Source: Roseiflexaceae bacterium UBA965
GTDB taxonomy: Bacteria > Chloroflexota > Chloroflexia > Chloroflexales > Roseiflexaceae
Direction: 5' to 3'
NCBI GenBank assembly: GCA_002292925.1
Contig: DBCF01000259.1
Span: 1 to 9,084 of the forward strand
DNA: 9,084 nucleotides
Shown here: in pieces, positions 6,624-9,084 of the stretch
Numbering within the stretch: position 1 is the first letter of the stretch
Layout: the number at the start of each line of letters is the position of its first letter
The notes under the pieces: generated by a model
The model's database searches: none
The model's input: only the letters and a program-made list of their open reading frames with translations
Told to the model about the DNA's origin: nothing
Made by a program: the position numbers and the translations under genes

Positions 6624-7232
6624 ATGAAAACCATCGCTCGTAGCTGTATTTATTGGCTATTGGCGTTGATATTGACGGTAAGTGTGCATGCCGATACATC
6701 GCTCGCCGTCGCTCCGATTGTGCAATTCAACCCCAATACGGGTTGTTTTTGGCGTGGCCGTGACGGGGTGGCGCATCGCTTTGAGCTGGTCAAGCATTGG
6801 CAAAATTTGCGCTGGGCCGAGGCGGTGAATTTTGCCGCTAGCCGGCAATACAAAGGGGTCAAAGGGAACTTGGCGACCATCACGGTGGGTGGCGAAGATT
6901 ATTGTGTGCGGACCATGATGCTCAATCGAATGCCTTGGCTCGACGGTAACGGGGCCTGGCTGGGGGGACATGACATCAATGCCCAACGTCAATTCCGCTG
7001 GGCGGTCGGTGCCGCCAAAAACAGTGCCGTCAATCGCAATTTGTTTTTGTGGCACACCGGCCAACCCGACAATCCGGTGACGGAACGTTGCCTTGGCTAT
7101 ATGGTCCGGGGCGGCTGGATTGGTGGCAATAATTACCCGTGTGATTCGGTGATTAGCGACCCCTACTTCCGCGAAAAAATGCGCCACTACATTGTCGAAT
7201 ATCGCGCCAAAGGCACGGCGCTGAATCCGTAG
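6624..7232 (+). CDS. secreted protein with C-type lectin-like domain
   Basis: A predicted exported protein of 202 residues. A Sec signal peptide covers residues 1-23 (MKTIARS, hydrophobic WLLALILTVSV, likely cleavage after VHA). The mature part from about 41 to 193 follows the C-type lectin-like fold order: WAEAVNFA (64-71), GNLATI (81-86), AWLGGHD (111-117), FRW (124-126), WHTGQPDN (143-150), E154 and C156, GGWIGG (163-168), C173 and HYIVEY (188-193). QPD (147-149) is the galactose-type sugar-binding signature in animal lectins. The usual WND is replaced by WIGGNN and the last Cys by Val, so calcium and sugar binding are unproven. C156-C173 would be the conserved disulfide; C41-C94 may pair. 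The ATG at 6624 has AAAGGGA 6 nt upstream. It lies 47 bp past miaA and may read through from it or use its own unseen promoter. Confidence 0.78.
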   Translation: MKTIARSCIYWLLALILTVSVHADTSLAVAPIVQFNPNTGCFWRGRDGVAHRFELVKHWQNLRWAEAVNFAASRQYKGVKGNLATITVGGEDYCVRTMMLNRMPWLDGNGAWLGGHDINAQRQFRWAVGAAKNSAVNRNLFLWHTGQPDNPVTERCLGYMVRGGWIGGNNYPCDSVISDPYFREKMRHYIVEYRAKGTALNP

Positions 7233-7244
7233 GGGGCTGGTCTC

Positions 7245-7292
7245 AAAAAAATAACAGCCACGAGTCGACGACAAATCGACTCGTGGCTGTTA
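7245..7292 (-). terminator. rho-independent terminator of the CrtI-family gene, in the convergent gap
   Basis: TAACAGCCACGAGTCGA (7252-7268) pairs perfectly with TCGACTCGTGGCTGTTA (7276-7292), a 17-bp stem with a 7-nt loop. Seven A residues at 7245-7251 become a T-tract right after the stem on the minus strand, 11 nt beyond the desaturase stop. On the plus strand no T-run follows, so termination of the lectin-like gene here would be less efficient, although the stem could serve both. Confidence 0.9.
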
Positions 7293-7303
7293 CTGTATAT
7301 CCC

Positions 7304-8812
7304 CTACCCCACGACCTCTGCCACCGGATGATCCTGACCCACAAAGTGCACGGCACTCTTGGCGGCCTCGAGGATGGTCAGCAAGCCACTACCGGGGTGC
7401 ACGGCTCCACCCACAAAGTAGAGCCCTGGCATCCAGTCGGCCCGGATGTGCGGGCGCAATGGCCCCAGCTGGCCCCAATTGTGGCTCAGATTGAATGCCG
7501 CGCCTTTGAAGACGTGGAATTCGTCTTGCCACGTCTCGGCCACATAGCAGGTTTCGCTGACGATATGATCGGCCACATCGTCGTACCCTAGTAGTGCCAT
7601 GCGCTCGATGATGTAGTCGCGGTAGCGCTGTTTGTTGGCTTCCCAATCGATGCCAGCATCGGTATTGGGGATGGGGACGAGCACAAACAACGAGCTGTGC
7701 CCTGCTGGCGCACTGGCCGGATTGATAATCGTTGGATTACACACATAAAACGACGGGTCGCTGTCATCAAGCGCCGAATCGTCGATATAGGGCGCTTCTT
7801 TGCTCCGGATATGCTCCGACAAATAGAGCTGGTGATGCGCCAAATCGGGGTATTGTTTGTCGACACCCAGATACAGCATGAACGTCGAGCACGAAAAGCG
7901 CATCGAGTTGAGTTTTTTGTCGGTATAGGGTCCCCGTTGATTGGGTGCCAAAATATGCGTGACGGCATGCCCTAAATCAGCGTTGAGCACGACAATCTCG
8001 GCGCTGACCTCTTTGCCGCTCGCCAACCGAATCCCACGCACCTTGTTTTGGGTGGTGAGCACGCCACTCACCTTGCTGTTGTAGTGGATGGTCACCCCGA
8101 GGTCGCGGGCCGCATTGGCAAACCCTTGTACCAAGGCTGCAAAGCCCCCTTCGGGATACCAAATGCCTTCTTCGAACTCCAACCAGGCCACCAAACTAAA
8201 GACGCTGGCGCATTTGGTGGGGTGCATGCCCAAATATTTGGCGGGGTAACTCAAGCCATAGACGAGGCGCTCATCTTTGAAATAATTCCAAAAATGATCG
8301 TACAACGTCTCCCATGGGCGGAAGCCCAGCGCCTGCCAGATTTCTTTGGGGTTGAGATAGCCCAAAATCGAGCGCACCGGCGTGCCCAAATAGGGCCCGT
8401 AGCCCATCACGTTTTTGCGGATGTGCTCGGCATACCAGCGGTCAAAGGCCTCGGGCAAATCGTCACGCCATGCGGCGAGCTGCGCCCGGAAGTTGTCGAG
8501 GTTCGAGTCGAGGTCGAGGATGCTGTTGTCCCAAAACTTTAAGCGGGTATTGGGGCTGACCCGCTTGAGCGTGACATAATCTTCGAACCGCAAGCCACAG
8601 TCGTTAAATAATTCTTGATAGACACGGGGTACTTGCAAAATTGTCGGGCCGGTGTCGAAATAATAGCCGTCTTTGTTGAAACCGCGGGTACGCCCACCTG
8701 GGCGATCTTCGGATTCGTAGAGGTGGACGTCGTAGCCGGCTTTGGCAAATCGCATGGCAGAGGTCAGTCCGCCGGGTCCGGCACCAACAATGATGAGTTT
8801 GGGTTTGGCCAT
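7304..8812 (-). CDS. phytoene desaturase-like FAD-dependent oxidoreductase (CrtI family)
   Basis: CrtI-family enzymes are membrane-associated flavoproteins that introduce double bonds into phytoene or later carotenoids; relatives act as ketolases, isomerases or C30 desaturases. The 502-residue product has the N-terminal FAD fold IIVGAGPGG (7-15), LYESEDRPGGR (31-41) with the ribose-binding Glu33, and YFDTGPTIL (51-59). The middle has WYPEGGFAALVQGFANAA (218-235). The C-terminal half has FHVFKGAAFNLSHNWGQ (432-448), RPH, and LYFVGGAVHPGSGLLTILEAAKSA (464-487), which closes the FAD site. The ATG at 8812 is chosen over one at 8842: GAGG lies just upstream, and MAKPKLIIVGAG is the usual start, whereas the upper ATG has no ribosome site. 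A TATATC at 8850-8855 (minus strand) could be a -10, but no -35 is clear. Family is confident; exact substrate is not, because paralogues are common in carotenoid producers. Confidence 0.83.
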   Translation of the reverse strand: MAKPKLIIVGAGPGGLTSAMRFAKAGYDVHLYESEDRPGGRTRGFNKDGYYFDTGPTILQVPRVYQELFNDCGLRFEDYVTLKRVSPNTRLKFWDNSILDLDSNLDNFRAQLAAWRDDLPEAFDRWYAEHIRKNVMGYGPYLGTPVRSILGYLNPKEIWQALGFRPWETLYDHFWNYFKDERLVYGLSYPAKYLGMHPTKCASVFSLVAWLEFEEGIWYPEGGFAALVQGFANAARDLGVTIHYNSKVSGVLTTQNKVRGIRLASGKEVSAEIVVLNADLGHAVTHILAPNQRGPYTDKKLNSMRFSCSTFMLYLGVDKQYPDLAHHQLYLSEHIRSKEAPYIDDSALDDSDPSFYVCNPTIINPASAPAGHSSLFVLVPIPNTDAGIDWEANKQRYRDYIIERMALLGYDDVADHIVSETCYVAETWQDEFHVFKGAAFNLSHNWGQLGPLRPHIRADWMPGLYFVGGAVHPGSGLLTILEAAKSAVHFVGQDHPVAEVVG

Positions 8813-8865
8813 ATCGTCCTCGCTTTTGGTTGATTTTGGCATCTGTGAGGATATAAAAGGTTACC

Positions 8866-8903
8866 AACCCGTAGAGACGCAGCCTGCTGCGTCTCTACGG
8901 GTT
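8866..8903. repeat. perfect 18-bp palindromic repeat (GTAGAGACGC type)
   Basis: AACCCGTAGAGACGCAGC (8866-8883) is the exact reverse complement of 8886-8903, with only CT between the arms. The GTAGAGACGC...GCGTCTCTAC core matches a dispersed palindrome I recall as frequent in Chloroflexi and filamentous cyanobacteria; copy number here cannot be seen. It lies between the stop of the beta-propeller gene (4 bp away) and the desaturase start, so it may end or attenuate transcription. The T-rich stretch on the minus strand starts several bases after the stem, so it is not a classical terminator. Confidence 0.7.
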
Positions 8904-8907
8904 CATA

Positions 8908-9084
8908 TTAGGGAATTGCGTAGCGGGCGATGCTGCCATCACGCTTACCCACGGCAATTTCGGTGCCATCGGGGTTAACGCCGAGGGCGGTAATCCCGTC
9001 GCCTTGCCCAAGGGTGGCCACGATTTTGCCATCAAGGGTGTGGCAGGTGATATTCCCGATATAATCGGCGGCGACCAGCAAATT
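8908..9084 (-). CDS. C-terminal end of a beta-propeller (WD40-like) protein, partial
   Basis: The last 58 codons of a minus-strand gene enter from the right edge and stop at TAA (8908-8910). No start codon is in the window. The peptide reads as the end of a beta-propeller: an ADYIGNITCHTLDGK strand pair, then ITALGVNPDGTEIAVGKRDG and SIARYAIP. This is the familiar 'V..L..xPDGxxIAxGxxDGxIxxx' blade pattern, with PDG at residues 38-40. Such domains are usually protein-interaction scaffolds, sometimes fused to kinases or peptidases; the rest of the protein is needed to tell. It precedes the CrtI-family gene on the same strand with a gap of 95 bp that holds the palindromic repeat. Confidence 0.72.
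   Translation of the reverse strand, partial: NLLVAADYIGNITCHTLDGKIVATLGQGDGITALGVNPDGTEIAVGKRDGSIARYAIP

Noticed and set aside
1..9084. CRISPR array, tRNA, insertion sequence, toxin-antitoxin or defence island
   Set aside because: No spaced direct repeats, no cloverleaf with anticodon arm, no transposase or defence domains were found. All sizeable genes belong to known families in ordinary arrangements.

Overview
This 9.1-kb stretch is moderately GC-rich and mostly coding. It looks like chromosomal housekeeping DNA, most likely from a member of the Chloroflexota (class Chloroflexia or a relative). That placement is inference. It rests on the mazG - DUF951 - miaA cluster, the lipoprotein prolyl isomerase with a Thr/Pro/Ala-rich tail, a CrtI-type carotenoid desaturase, a palindromic GTAGAGACGC-type repeat of the kind I associate with Chloroflexi and cyanobacteria, and an ATTGC...GCAATCTCC-type palindromic repeat. 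No rRNA, tRNA, CRISPR array, transposase or phage gene is visible.

Layout: 1-211 has no gene. It holds a composite palindromic repeat (1-113) and a strong hairpin (167-201) just past the end of phoU. phoU (212-868, minus) is divergent from lepA (1058-2875, plus); the 189 bp between them carry promoter-like elements. lepA is followed 46 bp later by a lipoprotein parvulin-type prolyl isomerase gene (2922-3953) and a textbook terminator (3973-4009). A TATAAT box then precedes a tight plus-strand cluster: YabN-like mazG (4101-5471), a DUF951 protein (5452-5670, start inside mazG) and miaA (5674-6576). Shortly after comes a secreted C-type-lectin-like protein (6624-7232). A 17-bp hairpin (7252-7292) separates this cluster from a convergent CrtI-family desaturase (7304-8812, minus). 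Upstream of the desaturase, also on the minus strand, are an 18-bp palindromic repeat (8866-8903) and the last 58 codons of a beta-propeller protein running off the window (8908-9084).

Functionally this is several independent themes: phosphate signalling (PhoU), translation quality (LepA, MiaA), nucleotide-pool sanitation (MazG), extracytoplasmic folding (the prolyl isomerase), carotenoid synthesis and a secreted putative sugar-binding protein. I do not see a convincing undescribed multi-gene system. The items most worth a second look are the lost SAM-loop motif in the methylase half of MazG, the overlapping DUF951 gene, the QPD-motif lectin-like protein, and the two palindromic repeat families. 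Start codons of phoU, lepA, mazG, the lectin-like gene and the desaturase were moved inward from the longest open frame, using Shine-Dalgarno spacing and family N-termini.
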